In this document: positions 45,043 through 63,283 of the stretch, one piece after another
Position numbering within the stretch: position 1 is the stretch's first letter
Layout of the letters: each line of letters opens with the position of its first letter
Assembly (NCBI GenBank): GCA_004335835.1
Contig: RWJK01001142.1
Span: 1-64,000, forward strand
Direction of reading: 5' to 3'
Length of the DNA stretch: 64,000 bases
Source of the DNA: Scenedesmus sp. ARA3
Lineage: Eukaryota > Chlorophyta > Chlorophyceae > Sphaeropleales > Scenedesmaceae
The notes under the pieces: generated by a model
Told to the model about the DNA's origin: nothing
Database searches by the model: none
What the model saw: the letters and a program-made list of their open reading frames with translations, nothing else
Program-made: the position numbers and the translations under genes

Positions 45043-45298
45043 GGCAGGGCCCAGGATTCAGCTGGACAGCTACACCAGGCGCTACAAAACCACAGGCATA
45101 GCCTGAAGCAACGCAAGTGGCACCACGCCCCAGCACCACCCCTGTGCTGCTGTCCCACTGCTGCTGCACAGCTGCTAGCCAGCTTCAGCACACAGCTGAC
45201 GAAGCAGCAGGAGCTTCAGCTGCAGCTAGCAGACACACAGGCACAGCACCTGCTGCTGCTGCAGCTGCTCAGCGCTGCTCTGCATTGCTGCTGCTGCT

Positions 45299-45344
45299 TT
45301 ACTTGGACTCGTCCTCAAAGTTCTCCACCAGGTCTGGCACGTCT

Positions 45345-45383
<39 letters not shown>

Positions 45384-46905
45384 AGTCAGCAGCGCAAAAA
45401 GGCGCACGTCTTATGTTGTTCATGGAGCTGCCAAAGGGTTTCATTAGTATCGCACAGCACAGCAGGCAGCAGTCGTCAACAGCAGGAGACAAGCACCAAT
45501 GAAGCAGGCAACAAAATACTTATGACGCTGTGCTTGTGTCCCCAAAATGCAGGAAGTGCACCAGGCACGTGAACATGGATTCAAAGACGTCTCGGAAACG
45601 GCTGCAAAGGGGCTACACAATGACTGACAAGATAGGTGTGCAGGCTGCGCACCATCGTCGTCGTCGCCGAGGCCTGGGGCGCCGCCAGCACCAGCTGCTG
45701 CCTGGTACTGCAGGCACAATTGCACACACGCAGCAGACAGCAAGCAGATGCAGCACACACGCAGCGTCAGGACAGCACTCGATACACAGCATGGGCGGTA
45801 CTGCACGCGCCATTAGACAACAGGGCAGCAGCATTGGAGCACAGTCTCGGACCACACACAGCACTCAGTAGAGAACGAGCTGCCGCATTACAAACTGCGC
45901 CTGCACCGTATGCATGGCCACGCCAATGCGTGTCCCCTGCTGCCTGCTCCTGCCACCTGTACACACCCTTGCCCTTTCATATCCTGGTCGCACGCTGACA
46001 GCTGCGCTGTGTACTTCAAAGGTCATCCAACAAGGTGCAATCGCCAGCGAGGGCTGCTCTGGCAGCCTCTACTGTACACGGTGCTGACATTGCCGTGCAA
46101 TGCGATGCCACCCGCTGCTGAGCTCCCCTGAATCTGCCCGTGCACTGCCAACGCCTTTCTGCAGCTAGCTTGCTCTGTTATTCCTAGTGCTCCCCTGCTA
46201 CATGCTGGTACGCGCTGCTAGTAGTGGCTGTAGTGCTTGAGCTGCAGCACAGCGCCAGACCACACCTGTGCTACCATCTCCTGCAGCCGCGCTGCACTGC
46301 ACAATCTCCCTCCCCTGCTGAACTCCCACTGCCGCGCGCTATTTCCTGATCTATGCTTGCGCAAATCTGGAGGCGCAAATATGGAGGCGCAAATCTGGAG
46401 GCGCAGGCCGCACCTGTGCTGCCATCTTCTGCAGCTGCGCTGCACTGCACTACCCCGCTTCCCTGCTGAACTCTCACTGCTGCACGCTATTTCTCTGATC
46501 TATGCCTGCTAAATCTGGAGGCGCAAATCTGGAGGCGCAGGCCGCACCTGTGCTGCCATCTCCTGCAGCCGCGCTGCACTGCACAATCTCCCTCCCCTGC
46601 TGAACTCCCACTGCCCCGCGCTATTTCTCTGATCTATGCCTGCGCAAATCTGTAGGCGCAAATCTGGAGGCGCAGGCCGCACCTGTGCTGCCATCTTCTG
46701 CAGCTGCGCTGCACTGCACTACCCCGCTTCCCTGCTGAACTCTCACTGCTGCGCGCTATCTGTTTGATCTGTGCCTGCGCAAATCTGGAGGCGCAAACCA
46801 GGCCGCACCTGTGCTGCCATCTTCTGCAGCTGTGCCAGGCTGGCGGGGTCCATCTGGCTCAGCATGGCAGGGTTGAAGCCGCCGCCAAACAGGTCGGGCA
46901 TGTCT

Positions 46906-46942
<37 letters not shown>

Positions 46943-47949
46943 GTGCAGGAGAAGTCAGAGCTGGCTGCAGGACTGCAACAAAAGGGGTGCAGGTGTGCAG
47001 ATGTGCTCTGGCAGCAGCTGCACCATTGCTGGCATGAGAGGTCCAGCTGCTGCCCACCACCTGGCCCCAGGCTGCAGCATACATGGTACGCCGTGTTCAG
47101 TAATGCTGACATAGCTGCTGCATTTGAGAGTGCTTGTTGCTGTCCCGTTGCAGCGTTGCTACTGCTGCTGCTGCTGCTGCTGATGCCACAGCCATCTGTT
47201 TCCGCGACAGGATTACTGTGTGCATGCATAGCCTGCCAGATAGCAACTGCTTGTGAAATAATTGGCTGCAGCACATCACAACTAGCACCCAATGCTGTGC
47301 TGTACCCTTTGCCTGAGCAATCGCTGCACATTGCAGCGCTGGTGCTGCATCTTCTGCCACCCCTGCTGCTGCGTCTGCTGCCGCTGCACCACGCCACTAG
47401 CTTGCTCGCAATGCACCAGCAGGGCTGTTGCGTTAAATCGACCTGCGTAACATACGCTGAGGCCTGCTGCTGCTACGCTGCTGCATCTGCTGTCCTGCAA
47501 GCACACCTGCCACGCTCTTGGTGGTGGGGGTACCGCTGACCACGTAGGTGTTGGCAGCGATGGAGGCTTGCACTGCAGGCACACACACAGCAGCTGGCGT
47601 CAGTGCGTGGCCACGTAGTTGTGAAAAGCTTTTGGATACTTTTTAAGGGCCTGCTCACCCTTGGGGTTGACAAAGTGGATGATGCTGTCGTCCTTGACAA
47701 TGTTCACTTCCTCAATGCCGGGAATGGTGTTCACTCCCAGCCTCTTGAGGGTGCTTTGCAGGCGCTTATCATCTGTAGATGTGGTCTTGTGCACTGCCTT
47801 CTTCTTTCTGCAGCCAGAGCGACGGATCAGCCTGCGCCTCCGCCGTATGATGCGCCAGCAAGCAGATCGCCTAGGCCGCACCTCCTGACTGTGCCCTTGC
47901 CGCCTGTGCGGACGGCACTGGCCATCTTCATCAGCTTATCGCGATCCAT
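45299..47949 (-). CDS. BTF3: Nascent polypeptide-associated complex beta subunit (BTF3), 6 exons
   Basis: Exons on minus: 47949-47882, 47807-47659, 47572-47507, 46903-46809, 45707-45653, 45342-45299, giving 158 aa, a normal length for NAC beta. It begins [20 protein letters not shown], then [10 protein letters not shown] (the conserved basic ribosome-binding motif), [57 protein letters not shown], and ends with an acidic [17 protein letters not shown]. These are the hallmark NAC domain and tail. The segment between NAC domain and tail ([18 protein letters not shown]...) is less conserved than usual. NAC beta pairs with NAC alpha at the ribosome exit site, shields nascent chains and helps sort them from SRP. 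Copies of the exon 4 end form a minisatellite in intron 4. Confidence 0.95.
45343..45384 (-). repeat. (CAG)n tract abutting the last NAC beta acceptor
   Basis: About 13 CAG triplets on plus. On the coding strand this is (CTG)n ending in the CTGCAG acceptor of exon 6. Confidence 0.88.
46230..46800 (-). repeat. About 135-bp minisatellite made from the end of NAC beta exon 4
   Basis: The block AAATCTGGAGGCGCAGGCCG recurs at 46391, 46526 and 46660, with a related unit at 46781. Each is followed by GCACCTGTGCTGCCATCTTC-type sequence, which is the exon 4 end (QLQKMAAQ) and its GTGCGG donor. The real exon is the copy at 46809. Confidence 0.92.
46903..46942 (-). repeat. (CAG)n tract abutting the acceptor of NAC beta exon 4
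   Basis: About 11 CAG triplets on plus; on the coding strand, CTG repeats ending in CTGCAG directly before ACATGCCC. Confidence 0.88.
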
Positions 47950-50441
47950 GCTGCCTGCTGCGTGTGTCTGCTGCAAACACTTCCTAGAGCAAAGGCAGGC
48001 GTCGGCACCCGATCACAGCGCTGCAGCCTACGCGTCCAAGATTAAACAAGGGCCGCGAAAAGGACAGGAAACATGGCAGACAGGGACTAAGACAGCACTG
48101 CTGTGTGACAGGCTATAGCCGTCCAAAACAGCTGTAGCACGCTGCTGCTTTGACACAAAGCTGCTTGTCGTGTTTTACTTAAACATTCGTCAATTCCTAG
48201 TGCTAAGTTTTCGTCTGGCCACGCTTGCACAATCATCGATATTCCATCCCCACACCTGCTGCCAGACAACTCCCACTGCTCGAGTGGCTTTTGACCAGCA
48301 CGTTGAAGTGCTCTGCCTGATGCAATGGTCGACGCCTTGGGATTGTTCACCGATCATCCACACCGCAGCCATTGCCAACCGCTGTTGTGCACGTTGCAGT
48401 GCCGGGGACAGCTGTGACTGTGCACTGGGCACCTGCTGGCCTCAGCCTGTCTGAGCACAGATCGCAGCTGCTTGCTCAGCTCAGGTGCAGAGCAACACAA
48501 ACTGTGTTTGATGTAGGTGTAAGCTAGCATTTTCAGGCTACTGACTAAACTTACAGGGCAGGATCACGCAGCAGCAAGTGCATGGCCATGGGTGTTGAAC
48601 AGCCGCAGCTGCAACACTGCATCAAGCCAGGCAGGGATGGGAGAGTGGGGCCTGCAATTGCTCCGCCTATGCTGCACCGGGTTATATAATAGACATTTCA
48701 CCAAGGCACAAGGCCGCAGGTGTCATGTTCAGTATCTGCGCACAGCAGAGTCATCCTCTCCTGCAGGGCGTGCACACTGCCACACCAGAAAGCTGGCGCT
48801 GCAGCGCTCTAGCCTTACAGCCTGGCATCGCAGCACTGTAGCCTCACACACGGCAGCGCAGGTGAAATCAGAGCGCCTACTGGAATATGCAGTGACTGTG
48901 AGCAACAGCAGTGCTGCTGCATGCGCACAGTTTTGCGCTTGCGGACGTGGGCTGGATCGCGTCAGAATGTGCCATGCATCAGACGTCACAAAATTCTCAG
49001 GCAACAGCTTTGACTGTCAACTTTTCCCTGTTAATGCTGTAGTGCAAGCTGCAGGTACATGCTCCTCAGATTGCTAGCGCCTTTCACCAGCGGATTCAGA
49101 CTACTCTCAGCAGTTGTCATCTCTGGATGTCAGGAGATGAGTTACATCAATTTGTCTGGTCATCGCCACCTCAATCACTTCCCCGTTCAGTCACACACAC
49201 GTGCAACGTCAGCTGTCATTGCATCACCTCACGTGGCTGGGTCTCAGTGGTCAAAGGAAACAATCCAAGTGCCAAGATGTCCCCACAAGCCTCCTCTGTA
49301 TCAACAGCACCAGCGCATGCAATTGCACTGAGCGCTGCAGATTTTGGAAAGCACAAAGCATGCTCTGAGGTGCAGTCGAGGGAGGGCTGCGCCGCAATCA
49401 ACCTCAAGAATGTGCTGCGCCATACATAACTGCCTGGCGTGGGCATACATATGAAATAATGTGTAGGCTTTCAGCCAAGTCACCACTCCACTCACACACA
49501 GAACTGCGAGCAGCACAGGCTGCACAGCTGAAAATAAGCATCAACAACAGCATCAGCCACACTCGCTGCGGCCACACCACCGTGAATCTGCGCTTGTGCG
49601 TGCTTCATCCGCTGCCTCTGTGCTAGCGTGCAGCAGTGGATTAGCAAGCAGCCATTGAAGCTGATGCGTGCAAGCCAGCACGCACCTGGGAGCTCAAAGC
49701 CAGGTCAACAACAGAATGCTGTGTGCTGGTAAGCCTGCCCATGTTCAATAACAACAAGGGCATGCACACTGTAGGTCTGACACCCACAGCTATGCAAAGT
49801 GCGCAGAGTGTGAATGCTTCAACACTACAGCTGGGCCGTGCTTTTGCAGGCATGTCTGATCTCGTTGACTACCATACCATTCATGCTGGATGAAACATTG
49901 GTTAAGGCGATTGTAAGAATCTGCCTGCCGTGAATGACTGTCAATGCACGTTGGATCAAGCCGCAGCAGCAGGTGCAAACCCACATTAATTGCGCGGCAA
50001 GAACAAAGCTCAAGGTCTAATCACTGACCAAAGAGTGTACCATAACCGCATGGCGCAAGTGGAACAGAAGCTACTTCTCATCAACTGCACCACTGAAATA
50101 TCTCCTGACAAGCACTCACCACACGATTGTCCTGTCGTTTAGGACGAGCGCACTGCGCGCCCAGCTACACATCATTCTGAGTGCAGTGATACCACATCAG
50201 CGACAACACCACACAAACATCATGTCTGCATAGCTTCACAGTGCTGTACAGAGCTCCTATACAAACTGTAAGCAATGCAGCCGACGCGCTTCTCAGTGTG
50301 CGGCATCTACCCGCCTTCACACACCATCTCAGCTTCACCGCCTTCCTTCAAGCAGTAGACAAGCAAGGCTCCGCAACCCACACAGCTGTGTGAGCCGGCA
50401 GTTTCCACCTGCCTAGGTGCTTCTGCCTTGACATCAGGCGT
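47950..50441. other. 2.5 kb without a supported gene
   Basis: Upstream flank of NAC beta and 3' flank of the KNITKP glycoprotein gene. Open frames on both strands are short, overlapping and domain-free. No repeats of note. A small unrecognised gene cannot be excluded. Confidence 0.5.
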
Positions 50442-52864
50442 TTAGTTCTTGGTGGCCTTGGCCCCTGCAGCAGCAGCAACAGGTGCAGCACGTCAGTGCC
50501 AAAATATTTGCAGCAGCGTGTCCCAGGCAGCAGATACACACAGTTTTTCAATTGTCCCTGCTGAACATGCAGATGCAGCATGTTCAGCAGATGCAGCGCA
50601 TTACGTGCTGTGTGTGTAGCCATGAGGCACCTGCTGCTGCCACAATCCGGTCCTCGCAACCTGGTGCAGGCTTGTCCCAAGATGCAAACTGCAAGCACTA
50701 CCAGATGGAAACATGTGATAGGCATGCAGCTGAGGGCCTGCAGCGGGCCATTCACTGGTTAAGTTGACAGGCTTCAGCTGCATTAAGTCGACTGAAAGCG
50801 CTATGAAAAGGAAGATTAGAATATAAATGCGACCAACTGCTAAAGGCCACTCACTGGTGATCCTGACGGACACGGTGCCCTGGGTGGTCTCGTTGGTCTT
50901 GCTAATGCCAGTCACAGCCACCTGCAGGCAGCAACGCAGCAGCAATGCGCAGGCGGACGTTATTCTTGATGCCCATAGGCATTGGGGAAAGTGGGCTGCA
51001 GCTACTCAAGCTGTGTGCAATGTGTATGACCAGACATGCTGGGCACGCAGCTCAAGTCTCCACCACGCCGCACTGCGTGACCTCAGCATGAACGCATTTT
51101 GTGCACATCATGCATGCTCTGGCAGCATGATTTGCTATGCGTTCAGTTTTCACCCCAAGCAGCAGCACCCGAAGCATGCAAGCGGCACTCACCACAACCC
51201 AGGCGGTGTTCTTCTTGGTGTCAGCGGGGATGGTCACAGTGAAGCTGGTGTCACTGACGGAAGCATTGAAGGACACAGTTGCCCAGCTGAACTTGGAGGC
51301 AGCAGCGCTGGAGATAGTCTTCAGGTTGGCCTTGGCGCCGAAGGTGGCGATCTTGGGGATGCCCTTGTTTGCCTCGCCGTTGATCTCGGCCACAGTGACA
51401 GTGGCGGTGGTCTCGTTGGCGGCAATGATCTTCTGCACCATGGAGGTGAAGGGCTTGGCGGGCTTGGTGGGCTTGGTGATGTTCTTCTTGTCATCCCAGA
51501 TGGGCTTGGTGATGTTCTTGTCATCCTTGTTCCAGTCGGGCTTGGTGATGTTCTTCTTGTCATCATCACCCTTGAAGGTGGCAGCCTCCACCTCGTCCTC
51601 CTCGGAGGCGGCCTTGATCCAGGCTGCGAATGTGACATGTTACATGACAGGGCAGGCGGCAGTGCAGGCGGCGGAGTGAGCGACGGGGCAGGCTGGGAGG
51701 CATTGACACGCGCTGGCTGCATCTTGCTGTAGGATACTGAATGTTGCGTGCGGTAGCAGAGTGCTTGGAGGGGGTGCTGCTGCAGAAAGCACTCATAGGG
51801 CACACACTGGCAGCTGGAAGCGCTAGCCACTCATCATCAGCCCCTGCAGAGCAGGTGCTGCCGCGGGCCAGCAGCCACACAGCAACAGCCAAGCCAACAT
51901 AACGCGCATCAGCTGTACATGCAGCTGCCATCAACTCACAGCTCTTGGGCAGGACGACAGTCACGATGCCGGTCACGTTGGTGCCGTTGGTGGTGGATGC
52001 GAGGTAGGACACGAAGGTGATTTTGGTCCAGCGGGTCGCGGTCACCTGGAACGCGTCAGCGCTCAGCAGGGTGACGTTCAGGCCCTTCTTGGCAGACAGC
52101 CATTCGGCATCCACATCCAGGAAGGCAGTCAGGGCTGGCATGGTGAAAGGGGCGCGGGTGGTCTTGTTGCCCTTGGACCAGCTGCGCTTGATGCGGTTGA
52201 AGGTCTGGTTCAGGGCGGTGTTGACGGCGTCCAGAGTGACGATGCCAGTCTCGTTCACCTTGATGATAACGGGAGGGCGGGAGTCGGCTCCCTTGCCGCT
52301 GTGGGCGGATGCCTGCAGGATTTGGCAGAGAGGGGTTGCAGGAGCAGCACAACAGTAGCAGCAGACAGACGGGCAGCAGTGTCAGGCCAGTAGCAAGTCG
52401 GTGGTCGCAAGGATTAACCTGACTGACAATTGCAATTTGCAGATTGAGAATTGCTGCTTTATCATGAGCGCCAGAAACGTCTGCGGAACTCACTGCGACG
52501 CTCAGCCCGACCAACACGGCCGCAGTTACAACAGCGTGCTGCCGCCTCAACAACATATAGGTTTACAACTAATTTCGGCAGTCCAATCGTGCACTTGCTG
52601 CAGCTGCCCAATAGGGCGAGGTTCCAGCTGGCTACGCGGGCAGCTAGATCATTGCCCAGGCCCTGGCACGGCTGCAGTGCTGCCAAACCAGCCATATGTG
52701 TTGAAGTTAAGCTGGCTGCTGTTGCCAGACAATGCTGCCGCGTTCGCGGGAGGTATGTCACCACACCCGCACGCCTCAGCGCCTCCACGCTATGCTGATC
52801 TGCTCACCAGGCTCAGGGCAGACACGCCCAGCAGAGCAAGGAGGAGGATGTAGCTGGTCTTCAT
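50442..52864 (-). CDS. Secreted N-glycoprotein with KNITKP repeats, 5 exons
   Basis: Exons on minus: 52864-52808, 52312-51940, 51623-51193, 50921-50855, 50464-50442, giving 316 aa. Exon 1 is a signal peptide (MKTSYILLLALLGVSALSL). The mature protein has two similar-sized regions. The first (VIIKVNETGIVTLDAVNTAL...) includes ATRWTKITFVSYLAST and NGTNVTGIVTVVLPKS. The second includes ETTATVTVAEINGEANKGIP and SDTSFTVTIPADTKKNTAWVVV. They are joined by a charged linker with three DDKKNITKP-like repeats (about residues 160-190). There are about twelve N-x-S/T sequons and no Cys run or transmembrane tail. Codons are strongly C-ending, more so than in neighbouring genes, which suggests high expression. 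Family not recognised; an extracellular or cell-wall glycoprotein is the inference. Confidence 0.78.
51476..51570 (-). repeat. Coding tandem repeat (KNITKP-W units)
   Basis: GGCTTGGTGATGTTCTT on plus appears at about 51473, 51505 and 51538, coding NITKP three times with D/N/K spacers and two Trp. The spacing is about 33 bp (11 codons), so units stay in frame. Confidence 0.85.
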
Positions 52865-54256
52865 GGTGCCGATTGCTGTGCTATCTGTGCAGGTAGCTTG
52901 CAGAGGCAGGACAAAGGCAGGGGCAGCAACAAGAGCTGCAAGATGCAAGCCAGCGACGAGTAAACGTGCGGCAAGAGTGGTGAAAGTGTGTGGGGTTGCG
53001 TGGCGTGGGGGGCTGTATATGGGGAGCGTTGCACAGCTGTCACTTGCAGCAAGTGACGCAACCCTGTTCTCCAGAAGGTGTCACCCGATCTTTGCCCTTA
53101 AACCCAAAAAGAGGCTTGAGTTGTTGCAACAAATTATGTTAAGATGTATGCGCACAGCAAATCAAACGCCTGTGAACCTCCCACGCTCTTGCTTGGACCC
53201 CGTGGAGTGACCTTCATTCCTGAGCTGTCTGCATTCGTTCCAGCCCCATGTGCAGTTCAATATTTCGTTCAATGAATACTCTCGAGTGTGATGCTATGTG
53301 TTGCAGCTGATCTCCTCGAATTTGTGACTGCAAGTTTCTATTTGGAAAGGGCCGGATACTTGGATGCGTCTGACGCCCTCACGGTGTTATTGGAATGCTT
53401 TAATTAAGTATGTATGCAACGTTCGGCTGTGTGCGTGTGAGACGATATGGTCATGAACTGAGATATCCAGCTGCTATGTCTCAGACAGGCTGCCGCTGCA
53501 GCAGTACAAATTTGTACCAGTTTCAACTGGTTCCAACAGCCAAGGCTTGGATAGGGCGTTAGTCGTGGCTGCGCCTGTAGGGCAATCTGCGTGCTCCAGA
53601 ATCGAATAGCACAGGGAATGGTCTCGCCACCTGTCACACTTGCTGCACTGCAAACCGCACCTGCAACTTGAAGGGGCACTGTAAGTGACTTACAGTGATG
53701 CATCCCTTCTGCTGTGAAAAAGCAGTTAATGTTCAACGAGTGAAGCAATTTGAGAACAAGTTAACCGTTCTTCCAAGCCTATCGAACGTGCTCTGCAATG
53801 CGAGTACGGCACCTACTAGGCTAGTAAGCCTGCACAGCTGTGACAGGCTATGGCCTGACAGGTCAGCAACGTCATCGCGACCAGCTGGCTATCAAGATAC
53901 CTCGTGTATGACATGAAAGCAAACGTTTATGATCACTTGACGATTCACCACTAGACTATAACGATCCTGACTCTCGGCTGCACTGGCGTAGGCCAGGCCG
54001 GTGCCCGTGAGCGGCAAGCTGACTTGGCACATCGAGTATATGATCCAGAACACCAGTTTATTAGGGTAAATCATCCCCATTATTTGTTCACCTCCTCAAC
54101 CGAAGCAGGGTTTTACGTTGTAGATTCTGCTCATTCATTACCCAAATTGTCATGTTACTATGGCCTCATTGCTGTCGTGGTGCCCGTGATAAAGCGAGCC
54201 TGATTGCCACTACTTTCTGCGAATCGAACGCTCGGCAGACCACTAGCAGCGTCAAA
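52865..54256. promoter_or_regulatory. Divergent intergenic region between the KNITKP glycoprotein (-) and AlaAT (+) genes
   Basis: 1.4 kb that must hold both promoters. No TATA box, exon or strong repeat was recognised. Confidence 0.4.
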
Positions 54257-59523
<5,267 letters not shown>

Positions 59524-61204
59524 ACTTCCTGAAGCAGTACACATGAACTGTGCTGCGAACTTTTGCTCCAGGGCTTTCCTGCAGGCAGCCGCAGGGCTCG
59601 CAGTGACAAGTTGCCGTAAGGTTTGACCGTGCGCAGTTGAGGAGCGTGTACAGCGCAGCTGTGAATGCTGCGAGCTTGCTGTTACTCTCTTTCTTTGTGA
59701 GCGTGTCTGAAGGCTTCACGCGTGTCGTGCAAGGTTGAGCAGTTGGCTGCTATGACTGCCAAAGCAGCTGGCACAGTCGCTTCTTGCCGACAGGACTAGC
59801 AGCAGCTTATGAGCAGCAGCTAAAAGCAATGGCGAGGCTGGATGAGTGCTTGCGCCTGCAGCGTTGTGCTCAAATCTTGCTGCTGTTCAGCCGCCTGGTT
59901 GGCATACGCAGCAGGTGTCCTGCAGTGTTGCCCACATGGCACGTAGTGTGCCCACATGGCATGTGCATCCTGCAAGCACCCAGCGCCTGTGCTGATTGAT
60001 GTTGTCCAGCGCATGCATATGCTGCAGCCCACAGCTTCAAGTTGTTGCTATTGGGTTGAAGGGCTGCTGCTGCTGCCAAGTAAGCGATGCTTCGTGGCAT
60101 AGCTATGACAGCTGTTGTGTTGGTATGTGAGCGCCTGCAGCGGCTGCAGCAGCTGCTGCTTTCTTTTGTATGTAGTGACGGGTGACGCGTCGGCTGGACT
60201 GAAGGGCAGGAGTGCATACCCATGTCCCTGCGCGGGCTTGTGTACTCTGGATCCGTATGTTGTACCTCAATACCACACCACTTCTTTTACTTTGAATGTA
60301 CCATGATTGCCTGTGACAGAGCCAACTTGGCTGGGGTGCACTGCAGCAGCATTGCTGGCGTGTGCGCCGTCTCACTTCAGTAGGGTGCATGCTGTGTCCT
60401 GTAACTCGTTCTTGTGCTACATCATGAGCAAGCTGCTGCTTGCTGGGCAATCGGCAACTTTCTTTATATGGGCGGTGACAAGTGTAGGGGTCAAATGTAG
60501 TCAACAACTTGGGCTCGTGAGAGGACCTCTTGGCACTGCAGTGCTGCAGGGTCACCTGCACAGTGCTTCATGAAAGCATGCTGCAGCACTGGGTCAGTCC
60601 TCAATGACACGCTACTCTCGCTGATGTCACGCCGGATGCCTTCATAAATTTCTTATGCTGCCAATGAAGCAGAGCAATCGCCTTTATCGCTGACGACGCC
60701 TCGGCAAGCTGTTCACAATGCGGGTCTGGTGCACATCAACACCTGTCTCCAGATGTCGACCGAGACTGCATATACCAGCAATGGTATGCAGCGTACATGC
60801 CGACTTCGCCGTGCCCTTATGCTCTGCGTCTGGATGCTGTGCGTCTTCCCGCCAAAGAACCCGATGCTACCGGTTTGTCGATGGTTGCCGGCTGTCAGGG
60901 ACGTTCACCACTCCTGAGAAATACATTGATTGTTTTTCCACATACATTGATTGCATGCGACAAACTTGAACTTGCCAGCCACCTCAACTATCCATCGCTC
61001 TGTGTGTAGCGCAGTCTCGACATAGGAGTGCCCCAGCTGTAATACTGGTTGTTCAGCAGCTATGAAGTCATCCGCAGGCTTATTAATATGCTTTGTAGTC
61101 TGCGTAGCTGCCACCGGTGGGTTGCCACGTATCGCGCGTACTGCTGCCAACTGCGACAGCTCGAAAGCATGGCGCCACATATTCATCCTCACGTCAACTC
61201 ATCA
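59524..61204. other. Intergenic region downstream of AlaAT
   Basis: Contains a TGTAA at 60400. A short hydrophobic ATG frame at 60786 (MQRTCRLRRALMLCVWMLC...) could be the missing signal-peptide exon of the FAS1 gene, but no clean donor joins it. Otherwise no gene seen. Confidence 0.4.
60400..60404 (+). terminator. TGTAA, possible AlaAT polyadenylation signal
   Basis: First TGTAA seen after the AlaAT stop, 877 nt away. It would imply a long 3' UTR, so the assignment is weak. Confidence 0.3.
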
Positions 61205-61212
61205 TATATAAA
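61205..61212 (+). promoter_or_regulatory. TATA-like sequence before the provisional FAS1 start
   Basis: TATATAAA lies only 7 nt before the provisional ATG, too close to serve that ATG. It may be chance if the true first exon is upstream. Confidence 0.2.
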
Positions 61213-61218
61213 CTACAC

Positions 61219-61467
61219 ATGTATGCAGTGGCAAGGGCACAGTCGGTCGGAGGTGCTTCGCAGCCATCGTTCTATGATGTGTTAAAAGCTGACCCAGCTC
61301 ACAAGCTGATCATGCGGGCAGTGGAAATGGACAAGGAGGGAGTGACCAAAGCTATGCTGCAGAAGAAGATGCCTGTCACTGCTTTGGTGCCTACAGACAC
61401 GGTGGGTGCAGCTGGTCAACCAGTGGCAGCAGCAGCACCACCGCCACCACCACCACCAGCAACAGCA

Positions 61468-61518
<51 letters not shown>

Positions 61519-61866
61519 CTGCCGGCAGCTAGGACAGATCAGGGATGAAAGCAGCAGCTGCTGCAACACCAGCATCAGCAATAGCAGCCAAAGCAGTGTC
61601 AGCAGCAAAAGCAGCTCCACCAGCAGCATTAGCCCCTTGAACAGCACCATGACCAGCACCAGCACCAGCACCAGCACCACCACCATCACCACTAGCAGAA
61701 CCAGCAGGGTGCGGAGCAGCGTATACAATCTGTTTGTAGGAAACAACATCAGATATGTAGCAGCGGGCATTGAATCTCGAAACAGTGCTGGCAAACAATA
61801 CAGGACACCTCCAGCTTGAGCAACGTGCGTGTACACATGCGTAGCTATTATCTTCATGCTTCAGAC

Positions 61867-61899
<33 letters not shown>

Positions 61900-63237
61900 G
61901 CTGCTGCTGCAGGCGTTCATCCTGGCTGGCCTCAAGTACAAGCTGGGCAGCAGGCCGGAGGACATGCAGAAGATCATGCAGAACACCTGCCTCATCAACG
62001 CCATCCTCAAGCAGCACATCATCCCAGGTGACAGCAGCAGCTGCAGCAGCAGCAGCATGCAAGCGCATGTGCTTCCTGTTGTTTAACCTGCACTATGATG
62101 CATTCAGATGAATTGATTTTTGCTGTGGCTGGGTGAATTTATGCACCCTGCACGAGCCACATCTTATGCTGGAGTATATTGCTAGGTGTGTGACAGTTTC
62201 AGTATACAACACAAGCTGTGCAGCAGTTGTGCACCATGTGTCGATGCTCAGTGATGCTAGCCTTGTGTTGCGCCTGAAAGGGAGGGATGCATATGTCGGC
62301 GGGTGCAACACCACGCAGCTGCACGTGCATAGTTCAACACAGCGCAATACAACTCACGCTGAATGTGCGTTGTCTGGCCATTGTGCAAGGCAAGTAATGT
62401 GTTATGGTCGTCATTTGCACGCTGCGTCTTTCCTGCAGTGCCTGCCAAGTATGTACAACACCACACAGCTGCACAATCTGTACAGCAGCACAACTAATCC
62501 GAATGTGCTGCTGCTGCGCATGGCTAGCCTGCAATCTTTCTCATGTTCACTGCAGGTGTGTACAACACTGCGCAACTGCGCAAGCTGTACAGCAATCCCA
62601 GCACAACCTCTGCTGCCTGTGATGATGTTTTGGATGTGCAACCAAGTTGACAGGTTCTTTGCTGTCATTTTCCCACATTTTTGTGTCCTGTGCTGCCTGC
62701 CAGGCATACACAGACACCATGCAGCTGCACAATACTTGCTCTTTGCAGCAAATGGGTAACAAAACTTACACAGTGTTTGTTCTTTAAATCGTATGCATTG
62801 TTTGCAATGCCTGCCAGGTGTGTACAACACCACGCAGCTGCGCAAGCTGTACAGCAAGCCCAGCATGCTTGTCACAAAGAAAGCTGAGGGCAGCAAGATG
62901 GTGCCGGTCTACTGGCCACTCAAGTTCAAGTACCTGTGAGTTCTGTGGTGTTTTGGTCCAATGATGATGATGATGATGGCTATACGCCTGCAAGTACTGT
63001 GGTAACTTGGCTGTTTGAGTATCATGCAGTACCTGACAGTACTTTGATTATCTGAGGTGCTGTGGTGGTATGATGGTGATGACTAAGATCTGATGTACCC
63101 GCGAGCGACCGCAGCATCCAGCCTGCCGCAGCAGGGTACAAATGCTGCTGTTGCTGTGCTCTAAATTGCCAGGAGCGGCGGCCAGGTGCTGTTGCTGTGC
63201 TCTGTGTTGCTAAGGACACTACCCGGAGCTGCTTACA

Positions 63238-63283
<46 letters not shown>

